64,000 nucleotides of DNA. Origin: an uncultured Bilophila sp. Its GTDB lineage: Bacteria > Desulfobacterota > Desulfovibrionia > Desulfovibrionales > Desulfovibrionaceae. Location: contig CAJUHZ010000008.1 of NCBI GenBank assembly GCA_910585945.1, forward strand, positions 1-64,000, read 5' to 3'. Both the position numbers and the translations under genes were made by a program. Within the stretch, counting starts at the first letter, position 1. Every line of letters starts with the position of its first letter. Below are positions 43,133 to 51,037 of the stretch, in pieces. The notes beneath the pieces were generated by a model. That model saw only the letters and a list, made by a program, of their open reading frames with translations, was not told the origin of the DNA and did no database searches.

Positions 43133-43161
43133 ATTGTAGGGGCACATGCCACAGGTGTCAA
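43133..43161 (-). promoter_or_regulatory. strong sigma70-type promoter of trxA-trxB-bamD
   Basis: On the minus strand TTGACA (43161-43156) and TACAAT (43138-43133) are separated by 17 bases, close to consensus in all respects. The predicted start near 43126 gives a leader of about 155 bases before trxA. No obvious riboswitch fold was recognised in that leader. Confidence 0.7.
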
Positions 43162-43178
43162 GGCGTGCCCGGACAATC

Positions 43179-44267
43179 CTATGTTAATGGCATGGGGGCG
43201 CGCAATGCCCCCAGATCTTCCGGGAGCACATGTCCACGAGGCACGGCGGAGAAATCAAGCGCATGTCCATGCCCCCGCGCAGCCAAAAGACAACCCATAT
43301 GGGCTACCATTACGGCATTGTCCGTACACAGCGCGCGCGACGGAAGCCACAAAGGCTTGTCGTTTTTCCCGGCCAGATCCGCCAGGGCTTTCCGCACAAG
43401 GGTATTCGCCGCCACTCCGCCCGCGACAACAATGCCTGCAATGTCTGCGTGTTTTTCCTGCTGGAGCGCGTATTCCATCTTCTGGCAAAGCGTGTCGGCA
43501 ATGGCGGACAGGTACGAAGCACACACGTCGCACAATGCCTGCGACGCTGTTTCAATGCCCGCGGTCCGTATCCGCCGCCCTTCCTCCCCCAGGCGGGGGT
43601 GAGCTTCAAGGTAAACAAGAGCCGCTGTTTTCAAACCGCTGAAACTGAAATCCAGATTGGCGTTTCGGGTATACGGCCGCGGAAAAAGTGTGGGATCAGC
43701 CTCTCCCCGGCAGGCCAGCGCGTCAAGAAGCACGCCGCCCGGATACGGCAGGCCCAGCATTTTTGCAAACTTGTCGCATGCCTCGCCGGCAGCGTCATCA
43801 AGTGTCCGCCCGAGCAGCGTCAATGCGTCGGGCGCGTTGATGCGGTAGATGTGCGTATGCCCGCCGGACACCAGCAACCCCAAAGAGGGGTACGTCAATT
43901 CATGCTCCAGCCCCGCCGCCAGCAAATGCGCATGGAGGTGATTGATTGCAAGAACAGGCTTGTTCGCGCCAAGCGCAAGACCTTTCGCAAAAGCCGTTCC
44001 AACAAGCAGCGCCCCCAGCAGGCCAGGACCCCGGGTAACGGCGATCACATCCACATCGCGCAGAGTCACCCCACAGGAGCGCATCAGCTTGTCATAAAGC
44101 GCCCCGATGAACCGATAGTGTTCGCGTGAAGCCAGTTCCGGAACCACACCGCCAAACAGGGAGTGCAGATCCGCCTGCGTGGCGAGTTCCGCTCCAAGCG
44201 GCCGCCCGTCGCGAACCAACGCCAGAGCCGTTTCGTCGCAAGAACTTTCAATGCCAAGACAAAGCAT
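43179..44267 (-). CDS. tsaD: tRNA N6-threonylcarbamoyladenosine transferase TsaD
   Basis: TsaD transfers the threonylcarbamoyl group to A37 of ANN-decoding tRNAs, with TsaB and TsaE. The 362-residue product has 'CLGIESSCDETALALV', the metal-binding HLHAHL in 'LAINHLHAHLLAAGLEHE', 'LGLLVSGGHTHIY', 'DDAAGEACDKFAKMLGLPYP' and 'VVAGGVAANTLVR'. It stands alone between trxA and fbp. The C-terminal tail after 'CTDNAVMVAHMGCLLAARG' is slightly long but ordinary. Confidence 0.95.
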   Translation of the reverse strand: MLCLGIESSCDETALALVRDGRPLGAELATQADLHSLFGGVVPELASREHYRFIGALYDKLMRSCGVTLRDVDVIAVTRGPGLLGALLVGTAFAKGLALGANKPVLAINHLHAHLLAAGLEHELTYPSLGLLVSGGHTHIYRINAPDALTLLGRTLDDAAGEACDKFAKMLGLPYPGGVLLDALACRGEADPTLFPRPYTRNANLDFSFSGLKTAALVYLEAHPRLGEEGRRIRTAGIETASQALCDVCASYLSAIADTLCQKMEYALQQEKHADIAGIVVAGGVAANTLVRKALADLAGKNDKPLWLPSRALCTDNAVMVAHMGCLLAARGHGHALDFSAVPRGHVLPEDLGALRAPMPLT

Positions 44268-44280
44268 ACGTTTCCGTCAT

Positions 44281-44312
44281 AAGGGGAAAACCCGAGCAGG
44301 GCGTTTCCCCTT
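44281..44312. terminator. inverted repeat between fbp and tsaD
   Basis: AAGGGGAAA (44281-44289) pairs with TTTCCCCTT (44304-44312). The T-rich flank (TTTTTCTG) lies on the plus-strand side, where no gene needs terminating. For minus-strand fbp it is followed by ATGACGG and is at best a weak terminator. Confidence 0.4.
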
Positions 44313-44325
44313 TTTCTGAACAGGT

Positions 44326-45342
44326 TCAGCAGCCGGTCTTGCCTGCGTAAATGGACCGGATGGCCTCCACATCCCGTCGTGAACCGATAAACAGGGGAAC
44401 CCGCTCATGCAGCGTCGAAGGCGTGATGTCCAGGATGCGCCTTTCACCATCAATAGCCGCGCCGCCCGCGTTTTCAGCCACAAAAGCCAGGGGGGAAGCC
44501 TCGCACAGGTAGCGCAACTTGCCCCTGGACTTGCCCTTTCGACTGTCCGGGGGGTAAAGGAAAACGCCGCCATACAAGAGGGTGCGGTGAAAATCCGCCA
44601 CAAGCGATCCGACGTATCGGGAAGAACAGGGAACGCGATCCGGACTCTTCGGATGCTTGAAGTAGTCGACGGCGGCGCGAGCAGACGCGTCCCAATGCTC
44701 CCAGTTGCCCTCGTTGACCGAATAGATGGAACCGGATTCCGGAATGCGAATGTCGGGATGGGAAAGCAAAAATTCCCCGACGCTCGGATCAAGGGTGAAG
44801 CCATGCACGCCTTGCCCCGTAGTGTACACAAGCATGGTCGAAGCGCCGTACAAAAAATAACCCGCGGCTATTTGCTCACACCCCGGTTGAAGGATTTCAT
44901 CCGCTTTTACCTCGCCCTGTGCGCCCGGCCTGCGCCGCAAAATGGAAAAAATGGTCCCGACATTGATATTGACGTCAATATTTGATGAACCATCAAGCGG
45001 ATCGAAGACCAGCATGTAATCACCGCGCGGAAATGCCGCCGAAACCCGTACAAGCTCTGCGTTTTCCTCCGAAGCGATCGCGCAGAGGACGCCCGATCGC
45101 TCCATCCGGTACAGTAAAACCCTGTTGGCGAAATCATCCAGTTTCTGAACATTTTCACCCTGCACATTGATGTCTCCGGTACCGCCAAGGATATCAAGGA
45201 GACCAGCCTTGCTCACGCTCCGCGCAATGATCTTGGCCGACAGTACAAGGTCATGGAACAGGGCCGTAAAATGACCGGTAGCTTGTGGAGCGCGCTGCTG
45301 CTGCATCAGCAAGTGTTCGGTAACAGTAATTTCAGAAGACAT
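44326..45342 (-). CDS. fbp: fructose-1,6-bisphosphatase class I
   Basis: FBPase dephosphorylates fructose 1,6-bisphosphate in gluconeogenesis. The 338-residue product has the class I metal-binding segments 'AIASEENAELV' and 'LVFDPLDGSSNIDVNINVGT', plus 'YGASTMLVYTTGQGVHGFTL', 'RYVGSLVADFHRTLLYGGVF' and 'LRYLCEASPLAFVAENAGG'. The ATG at 45342 follows GGGAGAG. Upstream lie the family B palindrome and repeat copy R4, with the conserved repeat end facing this gene. Confidence 0.95.
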   Translation of the reverse strand: MSSEITVTEHLLMQQQRAPQATGHFTALFHDLVLSAKIIARSVSKAGLLDILGGTGDINVQGENVQKLDDFANRVLLYRMERSGVLCAIASEENAELVRVSAAFPRGDYMLVFDPLDGSSNIDVNINVGTIFSILRRRPGAQGEVKADEILQPGCEQIAAGYFLYGASTMLVYTTGQGVHGFTLDPSVGEFLLSHPDIRIPESGSIYSVNEGNWEHWDASARAAVDYFKHPKSPDRVPCSSRYVGSLVADFHRTLLYGGVFLYPPDSRKGKSRGKLRYLCEASPLAFVAENAGGAAIDGERRILDITPSTLHERVPLFIGSRRDVEAIRSIYAGKTGC

Positions 45343-45364
45343 GATCTCTCCCTAATGTCTGGTT

Positions 45365-45404
45365 GCAAAACATCTTTCGCGTGATTTTACACGAATTGTT
45401 TTGC
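45365..45404. repeat. 40-base palindrome, family B copy 2
   Basis: GCAAAACA pairs with TGTTTTGC at the ends, and CGTG pairs with CACG near the centre. It has the same length and the same outer eight bases on both arms as the element at 20388-20427, with about two thirds identity overall. It lies 22 bases upstream of the fbp start. Confidence 0.55.
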
Positions 45405-45479
45405 AGGATCGTTCGCGGAAAACGCGCCTTCCGGCTCTTTTCCAGCTTTCGCCTGACGATGAAACCGCTTATAGCAAAG

Positions 45480-45628
45480 GCTTCTATAACTCCTTTCATA
45501 AATCACCCTGTGGGGCGATCCATGAGAATCTTTCTGCCGAAAAGCGTGGTTTTCGGCGAGCGAACCCAGTCTTGCCGCCGAGTTGGGCTGTCTGCCTGGC
45601 GGCAAAAATCATTTATAAAATGACTCCT
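45480..45628 (-). repeat. dispersed repeat copy R4 (full length)
   Basis: On the plus strand: TCATAAATC (45496-45504) with GATCCATGA (45517-45525), the hairpin GCCGAAAA/TTTTCGGC (45536-45557), the hairpin TTGCCGCC/GGCGGCAA (about 45572-45605), and ATCATTTATAAAATGACTCC. Reversed, it aligns along its length with R2. The GATTTATGAAAGGAGTTATAG end points to fbp. The other end overlaps the TAG stop of the lipoprotein gene. Confidence 0.75.
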
Positions 45629-46583
45629 ACTTGTCAAAAATCGGCATTTCTTCCGGGCCCAAGTCCCGCAGAGGCGGCAGAGGCGCGAGCAGAAGGCTCT
45701 CATCCGGATTCTCAATCACCTCAGATGCCTGCACCGGATCTGTTCGCTCGTACGGCGGCGCAAACGCTGCGGCGTCTCCCTCTTCCGCCTCACCCATGTC
45801 TTTCCCGGTGTGCTCCTCGACAGATGAGGCAAAAATGATGGGCGTCTTGCCAAGAAACCTGGCCAGCCAAATAAATCGCCCTGTACTGTCGGAAACAGTT
45901 CCCTCGACGGAACTTTTGGTGATGTCACCCCACTTTCGATCGGCAAGAGGAGTGGCTCCCACAGCGAAATGCCCCGCCCAGAGAACGGCTTCCGGGGCCA
46001 GAATGATCAGTTCGCCCGGGTCATCCACATATTTCAGCAAAGCCCGCATGTCAAAATGACAAACAAGAAAGCCTCTCAGTTCGGAATGCTGATAGATCGG
46101 CATCCCCATGAACACTTCCGGACCAAGCGGCGTATCCTGCACATACGCTCTCAAGCCGCGGGATGCTCCGTTGCGGGATTCCGCTTCCAGGATCGGCATG
46201 AAATCAAGCGGCTTCATGGGAACAGGAGGCTCCTGGGCGAGCACCTGCCCCTCGGCATCCACGGCTGCCAGACCGGAAAGCCAGGGGAAACGGATGAAAA
46301 AGCGGGAAACGACTTCCCCCGTCGGGGGTTTGTCCTGATTTTCAAGGAAACGTTCAAGCTGTTCCAGCTGTTGGTCGATGCCAAGCATACGCATTGCCAG
46401 CCGGCTTTCCGCCTCGCTCAATGTTCCCTTGTCTTCATAATCCACTGATGCTGGCGGGTTCAGATATTCGGCATAGAGTTTTTTGGTTCCTTTCCAAACT
46501 TCATGCGCGGATGAACCACACCCTCCCGACAATCCCACACAACCGGCAAGAGCCGCAGTCAGCAACAAGGTACGTACAGACAC
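45627..46583 (-). CDS. lipoprotein with sensor-like domain, unknown function
   Basis: The 318-residue product has a type II signal peptide with lipobox LSGGC (Cys near residue 22). A helical segment follows (about 55-90). A domain of roughly 170 residues ('GLAAVDAEGQVLAQEPPVPM', 'GMPIYQHSELRGFLVCHFD') is reminiscent of double-Cache or PAS-type extracellular sensor domains. The C-terminus is acidic. I cannot name a family with confidence. The start is GTG at 46583 with GGAGG seven bases upstream. It follows the TPR gene by 24 bases in one transcription unit. Confidence 0.7.
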   Translation of the reverse strand: MSVRTLLLTAALAGCVGLSGGCGSSAHEVWKGTKKLYAEYLNPPASVDYEDKGTLSEAESRLAMRMLGIDQQLEQLERFLENQDKPPTGEVVSRFFIRFPWLSGLAAVDAEGQVLAQEPPVPMKPLDFMPILEAESRNGASRGLRAYVQDTPLGPEVFMGMPIYQHSELRGFLVCHFDMRALLKYVDDPGELIILAPEAVLWAGHFAVGATPLADRKWGDITKSSVEGTVSDSTGRFIWLARFLGKTPIIFASSVEEHTGKDMGEAEEGDAAAFAPPYERTDPVQASEVIENPDESLLLAPLPPLRDLGPEEMPIFDK

Positions 46584-46607
46584 GACGTTTCCTCCACAAA
46601 AGACAGG

Positions 46608-47540
46608 CTATGTCCGTGCCCGCGCTTCAAGTCGATCAGCCAATGTTTCCAGAAGGTTCAACATTGTCACAGGGGAAGCGCCACTGTCTCCCCCGGAATC
46701 TTGCGAGGCGTTTGCACCCTTGTCGGCGGTGTCCGGAACAGGCGCTTCCCTCTCGCTTTTTTCCCGTGAGCCGGCATCCGGCCGCTCATTGATTTGAGCG
46801 GCAAGAGCCATAACGCGCTCCCGCAACACGGCGGCTTCTTCCGGCGTGGGAGCAGCGGCCTCCAGTTCCTGATAAATTTCGAGAGCTCCGGAGATATCAC
46901 CCTGCTCCGCCAGCACCTCCGCCATAGATCTGGTGCGCAATGTGACACGGCCCTCATCTTCAGCCGTTGGAGGAACGGAAGAGATCTCGCCGGATATGTC
47001 TGCCGGAAGCGTCACCGCAAAAGGACGCGGGGGAACATTCCCCGCTTCGTCGACAGAAGATCCCTTCTCGCTCTCGCTCGAACCCCCGGCGGAAGGCGGC
47101 GGCACAGGGGCGGCAACGCGCGCCGGCGACTGCGGCGCGTCACCCAGGGCGCGCCGCAGGATATCGCGAAACGCCAGACCGGGCGAGTCGATCTCCTGCC
47201 TCAGGAAGCGTATGGCCAGGGCCGCATCCGTTTCGCCCTCAGCTTCGGCCCAGGCATCCCAAAACGCCGGATACAACTTCAGCAGACTGATAAGCTTGCC
47301 GATTTCACTCGCACACTCTTCCGCGCAGCCCGGTTGTGCAGCCGCTTGCTCATGAAGAAGGCTTATAAGCTCAAGTTTTGCTTCAAGAAAATCGGGATGG
47401 CGTTCCAGGCCCCGGCGCAAGGTCGCGGCTGCTTCCTCCTTTTGACCCGCCTCAATGAGCAGCTTGGCCAAAGGCAAAAAAGTTCTGGAAGACGGTTCCT
47501 GTTCCAGAATTTCCTGATACCATTCAATTTTTGCCATCAT
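46608..47540 (-). CDS. tetratricopeptide-repeat protein
   Basis: The 310-residue protein has N-terminal TPR-like helices ('RTFLPLAKLLIEAGQKEEAA', 'LRRGLERHPDFLEAKLELI'), a central Ser/Pro/Glu-rich linker (about 130-195) and a second TPR-like unit ('AEVLAEQGDISGALEIYQEL', about 205-245). No signal peptide is evident, so it is probably cytoplasmic or peripheral. The role is unknown. Its start overlaps the 3' end of ftsB by about 17 bases, and adjacent ATGs at 47540 and 47537 are both possible. Confidence 0.7.
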   Translation of the reverse strand: MMAKIEWYQEILEQEPSSRTFLPLAKLLIEAGQKEEAAATLRRGLERHPDFLEAKLELISLLHEQAAAQPGCAEECASEIGKLISLLKLYPAFWDAWAEAEGETDAALAIRFLRQEIDSPGLAFRDILRRALGDAPQSPARVAAPVPPPSAGGSSESEKGSSVDEAGNVPPRPFAVTLPADISGEISSVPPTAEDEGRVTLRTRSMAEVLAEQGDISGALEIYQELEAAAPTPEEAAVLRERVMALAAQINERPDAGSREKSEREAPVPDTADKGANASQDSGGDSGASPVTMLNLLETLADRLEARART

Positions 47541-47892
47541 CAGCGTGAACCCTTTGCCCGAAGGCGTCCTCCCTGTCCGAAAACAGATAGAGAATTTCAT
47601 TGTCCCGTACAAAGTTAAGCCGGCGACGAATCATTTTTTCCACATACTTGTCGTCGGATTGAAGCAGGCGGATCTGTTTGCTCACAGCAGCGTTATCCGC
47701 ATCCGCCGCGGCTATCTTCTCCTCCAGCACGGTCTGCTGTTCAGAAAGTTCGCGGTATGCGATGATGCTTTGCGGACCCCATGCAAGCCGGGAAAAAAGG
47801 GTCGCGTTCACCGTAAGCGCAATGCCCAGAATGAGGATCTTCCAAACAGGTATGCGCATGCGCGAACGGCCTGACTCAGTTCGCATGTTCAT
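47524..47892 (-). CDS. ftsB: FtsB/DivIC-type septum protein
   Basis: The 122-residue product has a short basic cytoplasmic tail, one membrane helix (about 16-34, 'VWKILILGIALTVNATLF') and a coiled coil ('EQQTVLEEKIAAADADNAAV'). A FtsB-like ending, 'MIRRRLNFVRDNEILYLF', completes it. FtsB joins FtsL and FtsQ at the division site. The ATG at 47892 has GGAGG six bases upstream and overlaps the pgsA 3' end. Its own end overlaps the TPR gene. Confidence 0.85.
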   Translation of the reverse strand: MNMRTESGRSRMRIPVWKILILGIALTVNATLFSRLAWGPQSIIAYRELSEQQTVLEEKIAAADADNAAVSKQIRLLQSDDKYVEKMIRRRLNFVRDNEILYLFSDREDAFGQRVHADDGKN

Positions 47893-48445
47893 TTCGCGCC
47901 TCCGCTTTTCCAAGCCATATCTTGTGAAATCCGGAGAAATAATTCACCCCCGAGAATACCGTCAGCAAGAGGGCCAGGTAAAGCGCAAAAAGGCCAATGC
48001 GCTGCACGTCAAGGCCAAACAGTGGATAATGAATCAATAACGGAACAAGAGCGATGATCTGAAATACGGTTTTGGCTTTTCCGTATTTGTCAGCAGCGAT
48101 CACAACCCCCTCGTCCGCCGCCATGGCGCGCAGCCCCGTCACGGCAAGCTCACGCGCAATGATGACAATAGTCGCCCACGCGGGAATCCATCCCAGAGAT
48201 GAACACATGACAAGCGTGGAACAAATGAGCAGTTTGTCGGCCAACGGATCGAGAAATTTCCCGAAGTTGGTCACCATATTTTCCTTTCTGGCGATATGGC
48301 CGTCAACAAAATCGGTGATCGAAGCCAACACAAAGAGAAAGGCGGCAAGCAGGCACGTCGTCGGCCCCTCAAAGTAAAGCAGCGCCACGATGGGGACGAC
48401 AAAAAATACCCGAATGATCGTAATCACGTTGGCCAAGTTGAACAT
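47876..48445 (-). CDS. pgsA: CDP-diacylglycerol-glycerol-3-phosphate phosphatidyltransferase
   Basis: PgsA makes phosphatidylglycerol phosphate at the inner membrane. The product (about 189 residues from the preferred start) has several membrane helices and the CDP-alcohol phosphotransferase motif D-G-x2-A-R-x8-G-x3-D-x3-D, visible as 'TDFVDGHIARKENMVTNFGK' continuing FLDPLADK. The family usually begins MFNLAN, which is the ATG at 48445; an ATG at 48487 and a TTG at 48490 would add a short tail. None has a strong ribosome-binding site. It overlaps ftsB. Confidence 0.9.
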   Translation of the reverse strand: MFNLANVITIIRVFFVVPIVALLYFEGPTTCLLAAFLFVLASITDFVDGHIARKENMVTNFGKFLDPLADKLLICSTLVMCSSLGWIPAWATIVIIARELAVTGLRAMAADEGVVIAADKYGKAKTVFQIIALVPLLIHYPLFGLDVQRIGLFALYLALLLTVFSGVNYFSGFHKIWLGKAEARNEHAN

Positions 48446-48516
48446 GGGCGCACTCGCTTTGGAAAGACTCGCCGGCATTTCTACCATCAAGAGACCGGAA
48501 AAGCAAAATGCGCCGC

Positions 48517-49362
48517 TCAGGTCGTGGCCCGGAACACCGCGTCGGCCAGATCAAGAAACGCCTGTTTGGCCGGCGAGGCCCCGGCCAGACGCACAATGGG
48601 AATGCCCTGATCCGCAGCCGCCACGGTGGCCGGATCCAGAGGAATAGCGCCAAGGAATGGCAAGCCGTACGATTTCGCCAGGGCTTCTCCCCCGCCTTTT
48701 TTGAAAAGATCGATTTCTCCTCCGCAGTGAGGGCACGCCAGGCCGCTCATATTTTCCACAATCCCGAGAATGGACGCATGCGTGATGCGGAGAAAATCAA
48801 GAGCCTTACGCACGTCAGCCAGAGAAAGCTCCTGCGGGGTCGTCACCACGATGCAGGCCGCGTCGGGGATCGCTTCAAGCACGGTCATGTGCTCGTCGCC
48901 AGTTCCGGGAGGCGAGTCGATAAGCAGATAATCAAGAGTTCCCCAGCGAACTTCCGTGAGAAACTGACGTATTGCGCCTGTTTTTTTGGGTCCTCGCCAG
49001 AGAATGGCCGTATCCCTGTCCTGCAGGAAGGCATCCATGGAAAGAAGAGAAAGATTTTCCCCACACGGCACAGGCAGCATCTGATGACCATCGGCCATAA
49101 CCGGAGCGGAAGCGCCGAGCAGGCGGGGGATGCTGGGTCCGTGCAGATCCACGTCCAATATGCCGACAGACTGACCGCGATCCGCCAGAGCGGCGGCCAG
49201 ATTGACTGTCACCGAGCTTTTGCCCACGCCGCCCTTGCCGCTCATGATGAACAGCTTGTGACGCACGCCTTGAAGATTGGTCGTCAGCATTTTGTTTTGC
49301 AACGCCGCACTCACGGGGATGCTCATCCCCTTTCGGGGAGTGTCCGAAGAAGATTGGGACAT
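48517..49362 (-). CDS. mrp: Mrp/NBP35-family iron-sulfur carrier ATPase
   Basis: The 281-residue P-loop ATPase carries and transfers Fe-S clusters. It has the deviant Walker A 'IMSGKGGVGKSSVTVNLA', 'VGILDVDLHGPSIPRLLG', 'LLIDSPPGTGDEHMTVLE' and the cluster-binding CPHC in 'MSGLACPHCGGEIDLF'. The N-terminal MIP18-like domain of longer ApbC proteins is absent, as in many anaerobes. The ATG at 49362 has GGAG eight bases upstream. It lies between pcm and pgsA on the same strand. Confidence 0.92.
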   Translation of the reverse strand: MSQSSSDTPRKGMSIPVSAALQNKMLTTNLQGVRHKLFIMSGKGGVGKSSVTVNLAAALADRGQSVGILDVDLHGPSIPRLLGASAPVMADGHQMLPVPCGENLSLLSMDAFLQDRDTAILWRGPKKTGAIRQFLTEVRWGTLDYLLIDSPPGTGDEHMTVLEAIPDAACIVVTTPQELSLADVRKALDFLRITHASILGIVENMSGLACPHCGGEIDLFKKGGGEALAKSYGLPFLGAIPLDPATVAAADQGIPIVRLAGASPAKQAFLDLADAVFRATT

Positions 49363-49432
49363 GGCGGGTTCTCCAGCGCCGAGCGCCTTCTGTTAATGAG
49401 TTCCGGTATCACCCTGAAACGGGGAAACACGC

Positions 49433-50089
49433 TTACCAACCGTGATCTCCAACAAGATCCACAAACGTCACGTTGCCGAGCGCCCTGGCGGTCATGCCGC
49501 CGTCTTTCTTGAAAACGCGCACAAGGCGTTGCTCGCGTCGATTTTTCCCCACGGGGATGACCATAATCCCAGGGTCAGCCAGCTGGTCAAGAAGGGGGGA
49601 TGGGATATCAGGCCCCCCTGCAGTGACGATGATGCGATCAAAAGGCGCGTTTTCCTGCCAGCCCAGCGTTCCATCGGCAATTCTGGTACGGATGCCGAGC
49701 AGCCCCAGACGCCTGAACAGATCCTTTGCAGGGAAATAAAGCTCGCGAACCCGCTCCACGGTAAAGACGTCAAGCCCCATGCCGGCCAGTATTGCGCTTT
49801 GGTAACCCGAGCCTGTCCCCACCTCAAGAACGGACATGCCGGGGCTCGCCTCCAAAAGTTGCGTCATGCAGGCCACAATATAGGGCTGCGAAATGGTTTG
49901 CCCATGACCTATGGGGAGCGGATGATCATCATACGCTCGTGGTTGCAACGCTTCCGGAACAAAAAGGTGCCGCTGGGTGCGCGACATGGCGTCCAGCACC
50001 GCAGGATCGGAAATCCCCCGGTTCAACAATTGCTCATTCACCATACGCTGACGCTGGCGTTTGAAATCAGGAGCGATATATGAGCCCAT
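49433..50089 (-). CDS. pcm: protein-L-isoaspartate O-methyltransferase
   Basis: Pcm methylates L-isoaspartyl residues so that damaged proteins can be repaired. The 218-residue product has the SAM-binding 'SVLEVGTGSGYQSAILAGMG' and the preceding 'GHGQTISQPYIVACMTQLLE' segment typical of Pcm. It is the first gene of the minus-strand run, with a promoter of its own at 50130-50158. Confidence 0.93.
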   Translation of the reverse strand: MGSYIAPDFKRQRQRMVNEQLLNRGISDPAVLDAMSRTQRHLFVPEALQPRAYDDHPLPIGHGQTISQPYIVACMTQLLEASPGMSVLEVGTGSGYQSAILAGMGLDVFTVERVRELYFPAKDLFRRLGLLGIRTRIADGTLGWQENAPFDRIIVTAGGPDIPSPLLDQLADPGIMVIPVGKNRREQRLVRVFKKDGGMTARALGNVTFVDLVGDHGW

Positions 50090-50129
50090 AATGCCTGTGC
50101 CGCTCTCCTTGCCGGATAACCTTTACCCC

Positions 50130-50158
50130 ATCTTACCAAACTGCCGCCGACTTGACAA
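50130..50158 (-). promoter_or_regulatory. sigma70-type promoter of pcm
   Basis: On the minus strand TTGTCA (50158-50153) and TAAGAT (50135-50130) are 17 bases apart. The predicted start near 50123 leaves a leader of about 34 bases that contains AAGGAG (50110-50105). Confidence 0.55.
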
Positions 50159-50354
50159 ACAGGGGGGCACTCTCTCCCCCAAATGGGGACGGCTGGGGAT
50201 CATGCCTGCTGCGCCTGCACATGGGCGTGAGAAACGCCCGCTTGCGCAAGCTGCCCTCCTGTGAGAGGATCCGCCGTATCGGTACGTCACTCCGGGAATA
50301 CCGGGCAGCCCCTCCGGCGGACGGACGGGGAGCGGCGATTCGGCGGCGATAAAT
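50159..50354. other. GC-rich structured part of the pcm-CBS gap
   Basis: No gene is visible. Several short hairpins follow one another: a G-run/C-run pair near 50162-50185, GGGCGT/ACGCCC (50223-50239) and the exact palindrome GCTTGCGCAAGC (50240-50251). They do not match a riboswitch family I recognise. The promoter of the CBS gene should lie here or within repeat R7. Confidence 0.35.
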
Positions 50355-50470
50355 CCGCACTTGAAATGAAAGCATTTCAAGATGGAAGATCGTCAGCCGG
50401 AAAGTGTGATTTTTGGCTGAATGAGTCCATGATCCGGCCAGGCCGAATCATGAAATGAGTTGTAGGGAAC
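50355..50470 (+). repeat. dispersed repeat copy R7
   Basis: CTTGAAATG (50360-50368) pairs perfectly with CATTTCAAG (50373-50381). CGTCAGCCGGAAA and TTTTTGGCTGA form the second hairpin. CATGATCCGGCC (50428-50439) pairs with GGCCGAATCATG (50441-50452). The end GAAATGAGTTGTAGGGAA is nearly the family consensus. It faces the CBS gene 42 bases further on. Confidence 0.7.
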
Positions 50471-50511
50471 AATGCTGTTCTCTCTAACAGACTTTTCCAA
50501 AGGTGGCTCCC

Positions 50512-50934
50512 ATGCTATATGTTGGCGAGCTGATGACCTCAAAGGTCTTCACACTGCTCAAGAGCGATTCCCTGAGCGACGTGCGTGCGCTCATGGATCT
50601 CGCGAGGATTCGACACATCCCTGTCACGGACGGCGAAAAACATTTTCTGGGGCTTGTAACGCACAGAGATCTGCTTGAGTGCGCGGTCTCACACCTTGCG
50701 GACATCAAGCGCGAGGAAAGGAACGAAATCGAGTCGGCCATCCTCGTCGGGGACATCATGCGCACGGATGTGACCACAACCACGACAGACGCCCTCCTGG
50801 CAGACGCGGCGCAGATCCTGTACCGCAACAAGTACGGGTGCCTTCCTGTTCTTGACGACAGGAAAATCCTTGTCGGCATTGTAACCGAGGCGGATTTTCT
50901 TCGTCTGGCCATTGCACTGCTGAGGGGTATTTGA
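50512..50934 (+). CDS. CBS-domain protein
   Basis: The 140-residue protein consists of two CBS domains (about residues 4-58 and 80-138; 'RIRHIPVTDGEKHFLGLVTH' and 'YGCLPVLDDRKILVGIVTEA'), which bind adenosine nucleotides or similar ligands. No output domain is present. The ATG at 50512 has AAAGG about nine bases upstream; a GTG three codons earlier is an alternative. The repeat R7 end lies 42 bases before it. The target is unknown. Confidence 0.82.
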   Translation: MLYVGELMTSKVFTLLKSDSLSDVRALMDLARIRHIPVTDGEKHFLGLVTHRDLLECAVSHLADIKREERNEIESAILVGDIMRTDVTTTTTDALLADAAQILYRNKYGCLPVLDDRKILVGIVTEADFLRLAIALLRGI

Positions 50935-51037
50935 GACGGCGCTCCGCGCTGTCGTCTTCAAACTGAATCGGTGGTGAAAAAACATTCTTTCTGGATGATT
51001 TGCTTTCATAGGCGGGGCCGCGCCCCGGAGGAAAAGC

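Noticed and set aside
45480..45838. Protein-coding reading of the repeats (recurring HKSPCG...VCL...IIYK translations)
   Set aside because: The shared peptide arises because repeats R2 and R4 share DNA sequence; frames are broken by stops in other copies and lack start signals.
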